A stretch of 64,000 nucleotides of DNA from an uncultured Clostridia bacterium (GTDB taxonomy: Bacteria; Bacillota; Clostridia; Christensenellales; UBA1242): assembly GCA_934754475.1 (NCBI GenBank), contig CAKVHV010000003.1:1-64000 (forward strand). Direction: 5' to 3'. The position numbers and the translations under genes were made by a program. This document shows, piece by piece, positions 24,566 to 33,785 of the stretch (positions are counted from its first letter, which is position 1; every line of letters starts with the position of its first letter). The notes beneath the pieces are model-generated. The model ran no database searches and was not told the DNA's origin. It saw only the letters and a program-made list of their open reading frames with translations.

Positions 24566-25231
24566 CTATTCAATTTCATCAACACTTCCGATTTTGATAA
24601 TATCATTATTTTGCCTATTAATAATAACACATGAATTGTTATCTATTGTGAGAATCTTTAAGTTTTTCATACGAGCCAATCTAGTTAATTCTTTTAAATA
24701 ATTTTCATTTTTTTGAGAGTGGACATCAACAATATATTGCCCCTTAATTAAACCAAAACCATTATAATAAGATGAGCAATCATAAAAATTATTAAATTTA
24801 GGAATTTGATATAACTCAAATTGCAAATCACTACCAGCACTTTCACCAATCACATTGCCTTTGTAGTTAGTAAAAAACTCCAATACTCCAAGTCTAATCG
24901 CCAAGGTCATGAACATTTCCGGATTTCCACCAGGTATAAACACATAATTATTTTTATCTAAAACATCTTTAACTTCAGCTTTTGTAACTAAGTATGGATT
25001 AATAACTTTTATATTCTCCCTACCAAAGCCCAACAATCTTAATTGTGAAATATACTTCTCATAATGCTTTCCACCGGCACAGAAAAAATCGCTAATAACA
25101 TCATCCAAATCTGATTCGCTTGCAAAAATCCAAGGAAATACTACAATATTGTCATTCTTCAAATACTCCCTACAAATTCTCAAATTCGAATCACTTACTT
25201 CATTAATTTTGCTAAACAAAAAACTATACAT
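24566..25231 (-). CDS. peptidase S51-like (GATase1-fold) protein
   Basis: A 221-residue protein. YVFIPGGNPEMFMTLAIRLG (~91-110) and VIGESAGSDLQFELYQI (~121-137) are the peptidase S51/dipeptidase E pattern; the Ser of GESAGS is the nucleophile. Then come a Tyr/Asn-rich segment and VDVHSQKNENYLKELTRL with the possible catalytic His. S51 enzymes include aspartyl dipeptidase and cyanophycinase; the substrate is unclear. The gene diverges from the GluRS-like cassette with a 68-bp gap, so it may belong to the same system. The start is ATG at 25229-25231 with no strong ribosome site visible. Confidence 0.8.
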   Translation of the reverse strand: MYSFLFSKINEVSDSNLRICREYLKNDNIVVFPWIFASESDLDDVISDFFCAGGKHYEKYISQLRLLGFGRENIKVINPYLVTKAEVKDVLDKNNYVFIPGGNPEMFMTLAIRLGVLEFFTNYKGNVIGESAGSDLQFELYQIPKFNNFYDCSSYYNGFGLIKGQYIVDVHSQKNENYLKELTRLARMKNLKILTIDNNSCVIINRQNNDIIKIGSVDEIE

Positions 25232-25299
25232 ATCAATTACCCCTAGTCAAATTTATTATACAACATTGAAAAAATATATCAAAACAATAGGAATATTTT

Positions 25300-26361
25300 A
25301 TGGAAAAAATTATAACAAATTTACCAATTAAACCTCAATCTGACATAAAAACCGGTTTGTATTTAACTCCTCTTCTTTTAGAAACTATTGCCAAACTAAC
25401 AAATAGCAAAAGTGTACTAATGCTTAATCTTCTTCATTCTTTCAAAGATTACTCAATAAACAAAGAAAATTTTATAAATGGGTTGCAAAAAAAAGGAATC
25501 ATATTTGACAATGTAGATAGTGACATTAATAACATTGAAAAATATGACAAAATTATAAAAGATTTATATAAGCTTCACATTTTAAAGCCTATTGAGTATA
25601 CAAATTGTTCATGCGAGTGTAAAAGAGTTGAAATTCGAAAAGACAAGTTGCAATATATGAAGAATAAAAAATTAATTGAGGAAATTAATGGCGAATATCA
25701 ATGTTCTTTTTGTAAATCAAAGCTTATTGAGAGCAGAGAAAATGGATTAATTCTTAATTGTAAAAATATACAGAGTTACAATATTCCAATATTTCCTCTA
25801 AATTTGCAAAATCAAATCAAAAAAAGCATGAATTGTTACGATTTAGAATTACTTGTTTCTAAAGCAAGAAACACCGGTGTTTCTATTGAACTTGATGGAA
25901 TAAAGTATAATATTGATATAGATTTCTTGTTATATTTAACACCTCAACTTTTTGAGAACAATGATATAACTATTGTTGCATGCAATAGGCATGTAATTCA
26001 TACACTAATTACTAATTATATTAATACTGTGTATGGACACAAAAATCTTACTTTTGTTGAACATCCTTATATTATTTCAAAAAACGAAGATAGTTCTTAT
26101 GCTTCATTGTCAGATTTATATAATAATAATTTATTTAAAGCATCTTTATTAAATACGATTTCATGGAATAATACTGATGCATTATGGGATGAAAACAAGT
26201 TCAAATTTTTAAAAAAGTATGAAGGTTATTTAGAAGAATCTCTTAAATTTAATCGGACAATTGACAGCAGTTCAGAACTTTTAACATCAAAAAATGCTTT
26301 AACTGACTACTGTAAACTAATAGAAAAAATAAACAATTATAAACAAAATCAAATGGAATAA
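25300..26361 (+). CDS. GluRS-like class I aminoacyl-tRNA synthetase homolog with degenerate motifs
   Basis: A 353-residue protein whose order of segments parallels the catalytic part of glutamyl-tRNA synthetases. KTGLYLTPLLLETIAKL (17-33) stands where PTGYLHIGHART would be, so HIGH is lost. SVLMLNLLHSF and NGLQKKGIIFD (~38-70) match the segment after it. A zinc-binding-type cluster, C103/C105/C107 with C135/C138, sits where GluRS has its CxC...CxH insert. ITIVACNRHVIHTLI (223-237) parallels ITHVIRGEDHLSNTP. YIISKNEDSSYASLSDLY (257-274) is where KLSKR would be and lacks the lysines. ASLLNTISWN (281-290) parallels the segment after. There is no anticodon-binding domain. Next genes are 5 nt and, by overlap, further downstream, so this is an operon. 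This is my reading of motifs; family assignment needs a profile search. Confidence 0.6.
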   Translation: MEKIITNLPIKPQSDIKTGLYLTPLLLETIAKLTNSKSVLMLNLLHSFKDYSINKENFINGLQKKGIIFDNVDSDINNIEKYDKIIKDLYKLHILKPIEYTNCSCECKRVEIRKDKLQYMKNKKLIEEINGEYQCSFCKSKLIESRENGLILNCKNIQSYNIPIFPLNLQNQIKKSMNCYDLELLVSKARNTGVSIELDGIKYNIDIDFLLYLTPQLFENNDITIVACNRHVIHTLITNYINTVYGHKNLTFVEHPYIISKNEDSSYASLSDLYNNNLFKASLLNTISWNNTDALWDENKFKFLKKYEGYLEESLKFNRTIDSSSELLTSKNALTDYCKLIEKINNYKQNQME

Positions 26362-26366
26362 TTTAC

Positions 26367-27089
26367 ATGTCCTTTAAAAACAAAATAATTGTCTTAGATT
26401 TTGACAATACCCTTCTACTTTCAAAAGATAAATCAAGCTATATATTTCCTGACAATTTTAAAAGCTACGAATCAAAAATAAAATCAAAATTAACAAGTCT
26501 TATAAAATCAAATAATTATATAATAATAAACACTGGTAGAAGTTTTGAAAGTTTTAAAAAAGTTAATATTTTTCCTTATAATTTTTTGATATGTAATAAT
26601 GGTTGCGAATACTATGACGCTTGTGACGATCTATTAAAATATACTCCACTATTACAAACTGATTTAAAAAAATTCTCAACCATCAAATTTGACGAATATA
26701 CTACTATTAAGCTTTATTCGCCAAAGGACATACCAGGCGCTATTACTGGCATTAGTATAACTATAGAAAATTGTTATATATTTGAAAAAGCAATAAAAAG
26801 ATTAAATAATCTATTTGATTTTTCTTCAGTTTTTTACAGCTATCCAAAAATTAGAATTGTAAATGCTACAACAAATAAGAAAAAGGCATTGGATGACTTA
26901 ATAAATATTAAAATTATTAGTGCAACTGATATTATTGCAATAGGAGATGATGATAATGATTATGAGTTGCTAGAAAACTATACTTCTTATACATTTCCTT
27001 GGTGTACAAAAAAAATAAAATCATTAAAACTACCAACTTACAATAATTTATTAGAAATCATAAAAGATATTGAGTATAATCATGAATAA
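26367..27089 (+). CDS. Cof-type HAD phosphatase-like protein
   Basis: A 240-residue HAD-superfamily phosphatase, subclass IIB. Motif I is IIVLDFDNTLL (D11, D13), motif II is INTGRSF (Thr56), motif III is the lysine cluster KKKALDD (~171-177), and motif IV is IAIGDDDNDYELL (GDDDND 193-198). A cap domain lies between. It begins 5 nt after the GluRS-like stop and its 3' end overlaps the NTase start by 8 nt, so its role is probably linked to the two neighbours. Cof-type enzymes act on small phosphorylated metabolites; the substrate here is unknown. Confidence 0.88.
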   Translation: MSFKNKIIVLDFDNTLLLSKDKSSYIFPDNFKSYESKIKSKLTSLIKSNNYIIINTGRSFESFKKVNIFPYNFLICNNGCEYYDACDDLLKYTPLLQTDLKKFSTIKFDEYTTIKLYSPKDIPGAITGISITIENCYIFEKAIKRLNNLFDFSSVFYSYPKIRIVNATTNKKKALDDLINIKIISATDIIAIGDDDNDYELLENYTSYTFPWCTKKIKSLKLPTYNNLLEIIKDIEYNHE

Positions 27090-28155
27090 TAGATTAAATC
27101 TTAAATTTTCAGACCACGAATTAGAGTTTGCAAATAAACTAATATCCAAATATAAAAATGAAATTAGAATACTAACAAATAAAAGTATATACAACAAAAG
27201 AGATATCGTAATTACTATAATGAAAAACTTAATTTCTGATTATCCTTTTCTAAAGAATAATGCAATAATTTTTTTCACTGGCAGTTACTCAAGAGGACTC
27301 TTAAATACTCAGAGTGACTTTGACCTTAATATTGCATATAAAAGAGGCACGGGTAAAAAATATAAAAAGTATGAGGAATTGTTTTACTTTATTGTTTGTA
27401 GCATTTTTAACATGAATAGAAAAAAAGTACATCCCGTTTTTGTAACATTCAACAACCCTTACAATACACAGAAAATAAATTTAGAATTAAATAAAGAAGA
27501 TTTTTTAGTATCTTTAAAAAGTTTAAATTATGAATACAAATATTATATAAAAGCAGATTCAAAAAAAAGAATATTTTTACAATATATTAACAATAAAAAT
27601 TTTTCAGTTCTTCTAAACAACACCATAAAATTTTTTTATCCTAATCAAATTGAAGAATGGATGTTTAATTTTTATTTTTTAAATGAAGATAATTATAGTA
27701 GTAAAAAAATATTAGATTACACAACACAACTACTAAAGGATAAATTTAAATTAAATTGTTTTAAATCACAAATTATTCAAGATATCAAAAATCATAAAAG
27801 CTTTAATCTAAAAGATTGTAAACATGTTAAAGATATAAAATCGCATTATCAATCAAAATCATTAAATATTATCTATAATTATGTTTTACTATTACAATTA
27901 AATAAAAATAATGATAGCGTTACAATGAATTTTGATTACTTAAATGAAGAAATGTATTTAAGAAAGGAAATAGAAAACTATTTAAATACTCTTAACAATC
28001 TGTATTCCTTATTTAATAAAAACGGAATCGAATATAGTTTGCATAATAATAATTATATTGTCGTGCATAATTATAGTGACATATGTAAGCATTTATTTAT
28101 ACTTGAAAAAGATTTCTCAAAAATAATAACAAAAATTTTATCTAACTTTTCATAG
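27082..28155 (+). CDS. DNA polymerase beta-type nucleotidyltransferase
   Basis: A 357-residue protein. FFTGSYSRGLLNTQSDFDLNIAY (64-86) holds the GS...SDFDL signature of polymerase-beta nucleotidyltransferases: G67-S68 and D79/D81 would bind nucleotide and metal, with KVHPVFVTF (~117-125) a candidate third-acidic region lacking a clear Asp. The rest (~130-357) is helical, Lys/Asn-rich and unrecognised. Members transfer nucleotides to proteins or RNA, including tRNA-targeting toxins. The ATG at 27082 overlaps the HAD 3' end by 8 nt and its ribosome site is weak, so it is probably translationally coupled. Very AT-rich, as is the whole cassette. Confidence 0.8.
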   Translation: MNNRLNLKFSDHELEFANKLISKYKNEIRILTNKSIYNKRDIVITIMKNLISDYPFLKNNAIIFFTGSYSRGLLNTQSDFDLNIAYKRGTGKKYKKYEELFYFIVCSIFNMNRKKVHPVFVTFNNPYNTQKINLELNKEDFLVSLKSLNYEYKYYIKADSKKRIFLQYINNKNFSVLLNNTIKFFYPNQIEEWMFNFYFLNEDNYSSKKILDYTTQLLKDKFKLNCFKSQIIQDIKNHKSFNLKDCKHVKDIKSHYQSKSLNIIYNYVLLLQLNKNNDSVTMNFDYLNEEMYLRKEIENYLNTLNNLYSLFNKNGIEYSLHNNNYIVVHNYSDICKHLFILEKDFSKIITKILSNFS

Positions 28156-28273
28156 TTTTACAACAAAATTTTATGCTTTTATTGTACAATTCAAAAACTA
28201 TCGTTTACTTATGTTTATAACTATATAAATTTACACAAAATTGGGATAAAAATTTTACTCTTACATATATACA

Positions 28274-28302
28274 AAAAACGAACTCAATTTGAGTTCGTTT
28301 TT
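28274..28302 (+). terminator. intrinsic terminator of the cassette
   Basis: AAAAACGAACTCAA pairs with TTGAGTTCGTTTTT, ending the three-gene cassette. Confidence 0.9.
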
Positions 28303-28334
28303 GTTTTGTTTAGTTGTTTAAGTAGCATAATTAC

Positions 28335-28363
28335 TTGACATAAAATCCATAAACAATTATTCT
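28335..28363 (+). promoter_or_regulatory. promoter of the P-type ATPase gene
   Basis: TTGACA (28335-28340), 17 bp, TATTCT (28358-28363), about 20 bp before the start. The 5' leader is therefore very short and includes GGAG. Confidence 0.75.
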
Positions 28364-28382
28364 AGTTTTGTAGGAGAAAAAA

Positions 28383-31025
28383 ATGGCAAAGGAAGAAAAT
28401 ATTTACTCAAAGTATAACACGCATGAACACGGGCTTAGTGATGCCGAAGCCCAGAAACGACTTGAAGAAAATGGCAAAAATGTATTTCCTGTTGGAAAAC
28501 AAAAAAGTGTACTACTAATACTCTTGAACCAATTTAAATCTGCAATAATAATTATATTATTTGTTGCAATAATTCTGTCTTTAATCATTGGCGAATATGC
28601 AAATTTAATTTTTATTGGCGGAGTAATTGTTATTAATACAATAATTGGATTTATCCAAGAATACAATGCCGAACGAAGTGCGCAGAGACTCAAAAAACAC
28701 ATCAAGATTATGACTAAGGTCTTAAGAAACGGGCAGACCAAAATTATTGATTCCGAAGAATTAGTAATTGGAGACATTGTTTATCTTGAAACTGGAAGCA
28801 AAGTCCCCGCCGACATAAGACTAATAGACATAGCCAACTTAAAAGTTGACGAATCTATACTTACGGGCGAATCCGAAGGCGCTATCAAGTCTTTGGAAAA
28901 CGACCCGGGTTCTCACTCAATGTTTGAACAAAACATGGTGTATGCTGGCACTGTAATTCTAAGCGGTCGTGCTATTGGAATTGTAGCCAAAGTTGGAAAC
29001 GAAACCGAGTTTGGAAAAATCGCTAGCAAGATTGTTGAAATTAAGGACAACCCATCCCCGCTCACACTTAGAATTAACAAATTTACAAAACAAATTAGTA
29101 TAGCATTTTTGGTTATTGCAATTGTGCTATCTGCCATTCTATATTTCAAAGGCTACGACTGGTACAACATATTCTTTTCGGTTGTTGCCCTAACAGTTTC
29201 GGCTATCCCCGAAGGATTGACTACTGGCATGACAATTTGCCTTTCGAAGTCTTCGAGCAAAATGGCAAAAAAGAATGTTGTAGTTAAACAACTCTCGGCA
29301 GTTGAAGGATTGGGAAGTTGTAATATTATTGCCAGCGACAAAACTGGAACTCTAACAGTTAACGAACAAACCGCTCAAAAAATTGTATTGCCAAGTGGCG
29401 AAGTTGTAGACATAACCGGAAGCGGTTACAAGCCAAATGGCGAATTTAAATTTGTAGACAAAAATATTCACTCTCAGAAACAAGTCTCGCTTTTGTCTAT
29501 GCTTGGAGATATTAACAACGAGAGTTTTGTAAAAATTAAAGGCAAAGAAATTTTGACCGGTGGCGACTCAATAGATATTGCATTCAAAATTATGGCACTC
29601 AAAAACAAAGTTAAGCCAAGTGTTAATATTCTATCCCAACTCCCATACGAATCGGAACTCAAATGTTCGGCTGTGCATTATATGGAAGACGACAAACAAT
29701 ATGCGACCATCAAAGGTGCGATGTCCGTAGTTCTTAGTCACTGCAACACAATGCTTGTTAATGGCAAAAATGTCCCACTTGACAAAGAGTTAATTGACAA
29801 ACAAAACACCGAACTTGCTTCAAACGGATTTAGAGTAATCGCTTTGGCTTATGGCAAAAATTTAAAGAAACTAAATTCACCTAAGGACTTAGACAACCTA
29901 ACCAAACTTACTTTTGTAGGTCTAGTTGGATTTATTGACCCAATAAGAGACGATACTTACAAAGCAATTCAAGAATGTAGAGAAACCGGAATCCAAGTTA
30001 AGATGATTACTGGTGACCACCATTTAACCGCTTTTTATATTGCCAAACAATTAGAAATCGCCCAAGATATTTCCCAAGTGGCGACTGGTCAAGATTTGCT
30101 TAAGTATGAAAAATTAGGGCAAGACAAATTCGATGAGTACGTAAACAAAATTTCGGTTTTTGCAAGAGTCTCTCCAATCCAAAAACAAGAAATTATTGCT
30201 GCATACAAAAGACTTGGAAACTTTGTCTCTGTTACTGGAGACGGAGTTAACGACGTTCTAGCACTCAAAGAAGCACACATAGGAATATCTGTAGGTAGTG
30301 GTGCTGATGTCGCCAAAGAAACTGCCGATATGATAATAGCCGACGACAAATTTTCTAGCATTGTAACGGGTGTAGAAGAAGGCAAAATGGCTTACAACAA
30401 TGTTAGAAACATTGTGTACTTGCTAATGTCGACGGGTATTTGCGAAGTTATGTTATACTTCCTATCTGTTCTTTGCAATCTAAGTTTCCCACTAACTGGT
30501 GTGCAGTTCTTGTGGCTAAATCTTGTAACAAACGGAATCCAAAGCAACGTATTTGCTTTTGAACGAAACACAATAACCCCTTACAACAAAAAAGTTCGAA
30601 AAACCAGCGAAAATATATTCAATGGACTACTACTTTCTGAATGTTTTGTAGCGACAATATATATTGGAATAACTGGATTTTTGTTATACTTATTGTTAAT
30701 TAAAAATGGTGTCGACTACCAAGTTGCTAGGACTTATCTACTTACATTTATGGTGTTTATGGAAAGCGCCCAAGCATTTAACTGTCGTAACGAATATATA
30801 TCTGCTTTCAAATGTAAATTTAAAAATAACCCCGTGTTAGTAATTACAATTATACTCTCTTATGTATTCCAAATTCTTGCAATATTTATTGCTCCAGTGG
30901 CAATGTTACTAGACATGACTACAATTAAATTTACACACATTTTGCTTATGGCACTATTCTCTGTTTCTCAAATTTTAATTATGGAACTTTACAAATTAAT
31001 TTTGAGAAAAAAATTATCTAAATAA
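28383..31025 (+). CDS. cation-transporting P-type ATPase, Ca2+-type family with altered ion site
   Basis: An 880-residue P2-type ATPase. Actuator motif ESILTGESEG (~159-168), M4 AIPEGLTTG (~274-282), phosphorylation motif ASDKTGTLTV (D ~319) and hinge TGDGVNDVLAL (~619-629) are intact. The family of PMR1/SERCA-like pumps uses M4 Glu, M5 Asn-Glu and M6 Asn-Thr-Asp as calcium ligands. Here M4 PEGL is kept, but M5 reads STGICE (Asn replaced by Gly) and M6 reads NLVTNG (Asp replaced by Asn), so one of the two calcium sites is probably lost. The ion carried is uncertain. It lies alone after a terminator and has its own promoter. Confidence 0.9.
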   Translation: MAKEENIYSKYNTHEHGLSDAEAQKRLEENGKNVFPVGKQKSVLLILLNQFKSAIIIILFVAIILSLIIGEYANLIFIGGVIVINTIIGFIQEYNAERSAQRLKKHIKIMTKVLRNGQTKIIDSEELVIGDIVYLETGSKVPADIRLIDIANLKVDESILTGESEGAIKSLENDPGSHSMFEQNMVYAGTVILSGRAIGIVAKVGNETEFGKIASKIVEIKDNPSPLTLRINKFTKQISIAFLVIAIVLSAILYFKGYDWYNIFFSVVALTVSAIPEGLTTGMTICLSKSSSKMAKKNVVVKQLSAVEGLGSCNIIASDKTGTLTVNEQTAQKIVLPSGEVVDITGSGYKPNGEFKFVDKNIHSQKQVSLLSMLGDINNESFVKIKGKEILTGGDSIDIAFKIMALKNKVKPSVNILSQLPYESELKCSAVHYMEDDKQYATIKGAMSVVLSHCNTMLVNGKNVPLDKELIDKQNTELASNGFRVIALAYGKNLKKLNSPKDLDNLTKLTFVGLVGFIDPIRDDTYKAIQECRETGIQVKMITGDHHLTAFYIAKQLEIAQDISQVATGQDLLKYEKLGQDKFDEYVNKISVFARVSPIQKQEIIAAYKRLGNFVSVTGDGVNDVLALKEAHIGISVGSGADVAKETADMIIADDKFSSIVTGVEEGKMAYNNVRNIVYLLMSTGICEVMLYFLSVLCNLSFPLTGVQFLWLNLVTNGIQSNVFAFERNTITPYNKKVRKTSENIFNGLLLSECFVATIYIGITGFLLYLLLIKNGVDYQVARTYLLTFMVFMESAQAFNCRNEYISAFKCKFKNNPVLVITIILSYVFQILAIFIAPVAMLLDMTTIKFTHILLMALFSVSQILIMELYKLILRKKLSK

Positions 31026-31033
31026 TTCAAAGA

Positions 31034-31062
31034 CATGGAAAGAATATCTTTCCATTTCTTTA
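31034..31062 (+). terminator. hairpin after the P-type ATPase gene
   Basis: ATGGAAAGA pairs with TCTTTCCAT, followed by a T-rich stretch. The T run is weak. Confidence 0.55.
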
Positions 31063-31180
31063 TTTTAATATTAAAATTTAATTTGTAATGCAACTAAAAC
31101 CATTGTCTTTCAATTAGATTGACTTTTTAAAAATTTTAATGCTAATATATTTTAAAAAAGACATCAAAGGAAAATCTCAA

Positions 31181-31708
31181 ATGGAAACCAAAAATTATAA
31201 CGAAGACAATCTAAAAGAAGATGAAATTGACTCAGTAGTTACTCGTGTCAAAGTTTATCTAATAAACTCAAACCACGAAATATTGGCTGTTCACTCAAAT
31301 GGCGGAGTACAACTTCCCGGCGGTCATGTTGAGCCTGGTGAAGACTATTTGAAGGCAGTCATAAGAGAGATAAGAGAAGAAACCGGGATTGAACTTTCTT
31401 CAAGTGAAAAATGTGTGCCATTTTTTGAGATTAATCATTATATCAAAAACTACCGAAACCAAGGAATAAACCGCATAGCCAAGATGGTGTACTACTATGT
31501 CTTTACGGACAAGCCATACACAAAAGAAAAAATACATCTAACTACGCACGAGATTGAAAGTAACTTTGAAATAGTTTCTATGACTCTCAAAAATTTTGAA
31601 AGTGAACTAAAAGATGTGGAAAAAAATAACTCTCAAGAAATCAACCGAATTATCTCCAAAGAAACTTTGGCTTCGCTTGAAAAATTGAGAGAAATTCTTA
31701 ATATTTAA
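31181..31708 (+). CDS. Nudix hydrolase
   Basis: A 175-residue protein. The Nudix box is complete: GGHVEPGEDYLKAVIREIRE followed by ETGIEL, beginning near residue 45. The start is set at ATG 31181, with AAAGGA 9 nt before it; the upstream ATG at 31139 has no ribosome site. The substrate is a nucleoside diphosphate derivative by family rule, but which is unknown. C-terminal ~60 residues are helical. Confidence 0.86.
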   Translation: METKNYNEDNLKEDEIDSVVTRVKVYLINSNHEILAVHSNGGVQLPGGHVEPGEDYLKAVIREIREETGIELSSSEKCVPFFEINHYIKNYRNQGINRIAKMVYYYVFTDKPYTKEKIHLTTHEIESNFEIVSMTLKNFESELKDVEKNNSQEINRIISKETLASLEKLREILNI

Positions 31709-31746
31709 AACTAATATTTTCGTGCTTGAGAAGACTAATTTTGTTA

Positions 31747-32313
31747 TTAGAATTGTTTTGTTTCTTGCGGAGTTTCAAATTTAAGTTCGCTAATAGACAT
31801 TATGTCTATTCCATAAATATCTTTGTAGATTGATGTCACATCAAGCATAGTAATATTATTTTTGTCTACTCCAAGTTTTTGCAAAACTTCATTGATACTT
31901 TCCAAATCCTTGCCTTCAAGTTCGGCATAAGGCGGAATATGTGGCCAGGAATCTATAGAAATTTCAACTCCATCCAACACAAAGACTTGCCTTAGGTTTT
32001 CTTGGTAGTTTCGGTGGTTGTATCCCAACTCTTCAAGTAGTAAGTTTGTAGTCTCAAAGTCCGAAACATTAACTTCTATCTCTTTGGCATTCATTTTGCT
32101 ATTGTCGTGAATTTCCTTAATAGTAAGTGTAGTTTTCTCACCATTAGTTCTAAGTCTAATCCACTTGTTTGGATTTTTTGGGGAGAAGTCATAGACATAT
32201 CTTTTTTGAAGCAATTCGTCTGTAACTTTAGTCGCACCCAATCTTTCTAATTTGTCTCTAAACTCATTTTTGTTTATATCTAAAACCGTTAATTCATTTT
32301 CAATGTTTATCAT
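31747..32313 (-). CDS. CYTH-domain protein (class IV adenylate cyclase-like)
   Basis: A 188-residue protein of the CYTH superfamily, whose beta tunnel binds triphosphates. N-terminal IENELTVLD (ExE motif, with Thr where Lys is usual), KWIRLRTNG (~49-57), LTIKEIHD (~62-69), KEIEVNVS (~77-84), VEISIDSWPHIPPYAELEG (~115-133). The substitution in ExExK could change the substrate or activity. Members include adenylate cyclase CyaB and thiamine triphosphatases; the reaction here is not known. It converges on the Nudix gene (31181-31708). Confidence 0.82.
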   Translation of the reverse strand: MINIENELTVLDINKNEFRDKLERLGATKVTDELLQKRYVYDFSPKNPNKWIRLRTNGEKTTLTIKEIHDNSKMNAKEIEVNVSDFETTNLLLEELGYNHRNYQENLRQVFVLDGVEISIDSWPHIPPYAELEGKDLESINEVLQKLGVDKNNITMLDVTSIYKDIYGIDIMSISELKFETPQETKQF

Positions 32314-32416
32314 ATTCTAACTCCTTTTAATATAATACCACAATTACCCAAACAATAGCAAAAGAAATCAATGATACAAAAAAACTTCAAATAAGTTCTT
32401 ACTTGAAGTTTTTATT

Positions 32417-33196
32417 TCAGATAAATTTAGTTAATTTAATTGCAGAATTGTAAGCATCATTTAAATATTTATCTATATTTTCATATTTGTATTCTTCCGT
32501 TTTGAAATTATCAATTTCCAAACTTATTGGACCATCATAATATTTATACAATGCCTTCATGCATTTTTCCCAATCTATTTTACCTTGAAATGGAATTAAA
32601 TGTTGGTCGTTGCCAACTTCTCCGTTATTATCGTGAATATGTACTCCTTGAATTTTGTTTTTATATTTTTTTATAAGATCCATTGGAGAATAGCACCATA
32701 CATTTGCATGCCCAAAATCTAAACATACTCTCAAATTATGTGATTTTATTTTTTCTAGCAAAAAAATCATACTATCTATCATTCTTAAATTTTCTAACAA
32801 TAATGTAATGTTTAATTTTTGACATAAATTCAATAAAACTTTGTAATTGCGAAGTCCAATTTTGCTAAATTTTATACATTCTTTGCCAGACGGGTGCATA
32901 ACAAAATAGTTTATCCCCAACTCACCTGCAAGATTAATATAATTGATTAGTTGTTTCATATAATCTTCACAATCCAATTCCCAAATACTAGAATTGTTTT
33001 TTAAAGGACCATGGAAATAGCTTACTCTAAGTCCGATTTTTCGTGCATATTCTACTTGATGCCTAATTTCATCATTTGATTGTCCATTACAATAAAATGC
33101 AACCGAATCAAAACCTGCAATTTTATACTTTTCTATTAAAATATCATCACTAAGTTCCCAACCTTTTAGATGATATATCATTACTTCTTTCTTCAT
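32417..33196 (-). CDS. TIM-barrel sugar isomerase/epimerase-like protein
   Basis: A 259-residue xylose isomerase-like TIM-barrel protein. Likely metal ligands are E in ITLLLENLRMID (~130-141), D and H in RVCLDFGHANVW (~156-167), H in IQGVHIHDNNGE (~182-193), and E in GPISLEIDNF (~225-234). Relatives act on sugars or as endonuclease IV-like enzymes. The substrate is unknown. Its ATG shares one base with the stop of the upstream Nudix gene (TAATG), so the two genes are translationally coupled. Confidence 0.82.
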   Translation of the reverse strand: MKKEVMIYHLKGWELSDDILIEKYKIAGFDSVAFYCNGQSNDEIRHQVEYARKIGLRVSYFHGPLKNNSSIWELDCEDYMKQLINYINLAGELGINYFVMHPSGKECIKFSKIGLRNYKVLLNLCQKLNITLLLENLRMIDSMIFLLEKIKSHNLRVCLDFGHANVWCYSPMDLIKKYKNKIQGVHIHDNNGEVGNDQHLIPFQGKIDWEKCMKALYKYYDGPISLEIDNFKTEEYKYENIDKYLNDAYNSAIKLTKFI

Positions 33197-33648
33197 TAAA
33201 AGTTTCCTATTATTTTCTTTGTTTCGTTAGCTAAATTTTCTCCACAAGCCTTAAAATCTTCAAACAATATATCTCTAATCTCTGGAGGCATAAGTGGCAA
33301 TTCAGATAGTTTGTTCAACTCTATCATCATAGGTATGTAGACACCTTTGTTTCTATCTGGTTGAAATTCTTCGCCAACACCACTGCCAAATTCTCCAGAT
33401 ATCCATTTGCACAAATAAAAGTATTGAATAGATTTTTCATCTTCGTAAGTGTAAACTAATTTAATAGGTTCAACCGTCATTCCAAATTCTTCAACTACTT
33501 CTCTAACTACACAATTTTCCAAGCTTTCATCTTCATTTTTTCCGCCACCAGGGAAAGTGTAGTACACTCTATCCCCTTTTTCTCTGTACATTGAAACCAT
33601 TTTGCCGTTATCAATTATTATTGCTCTACAACTAATTCTCTTATCCAT
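33196..33648 (-). CDS. Nudix hydrolase
   Basis: A 150-residue protein with an intact Nudix box, GGGKNEDESLENCVVREVVE followed by EFGM (starting near 33). The start ATG is at 33646-33648, after AAGGAGTAAC. It is co-transcribed with the TIM-barrel gene by a one-base overlap at 33196. The substrate is unknown. Confidence 0.85.
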   Translation of the reverse strand: MDKRISCRAIIIDNGKMVSMYREKGDRVYYTFPGGGKNEDESLENCVVREVVEEFGMTVEPIKLVYTYEDEKSIQYFYLCKWISGEFGSGVGEEFQPDRNKGVYIPMMIELNKLSELPLMPPEIRDILFEDFKACGENLANETKKIIGNF

Positions 33649-33785
33649 TTGTTACTCCTTAAATTTAATTATTAATATTTTAGCACACAAAAGCATTTTA
33701 ACAAAGCCAAAATAACCAAGTATAAATTTGAATAATCTCAAAATTCTGGGTCAACAATAGTAAAAACAGTTTTTAGGAGATTAGT

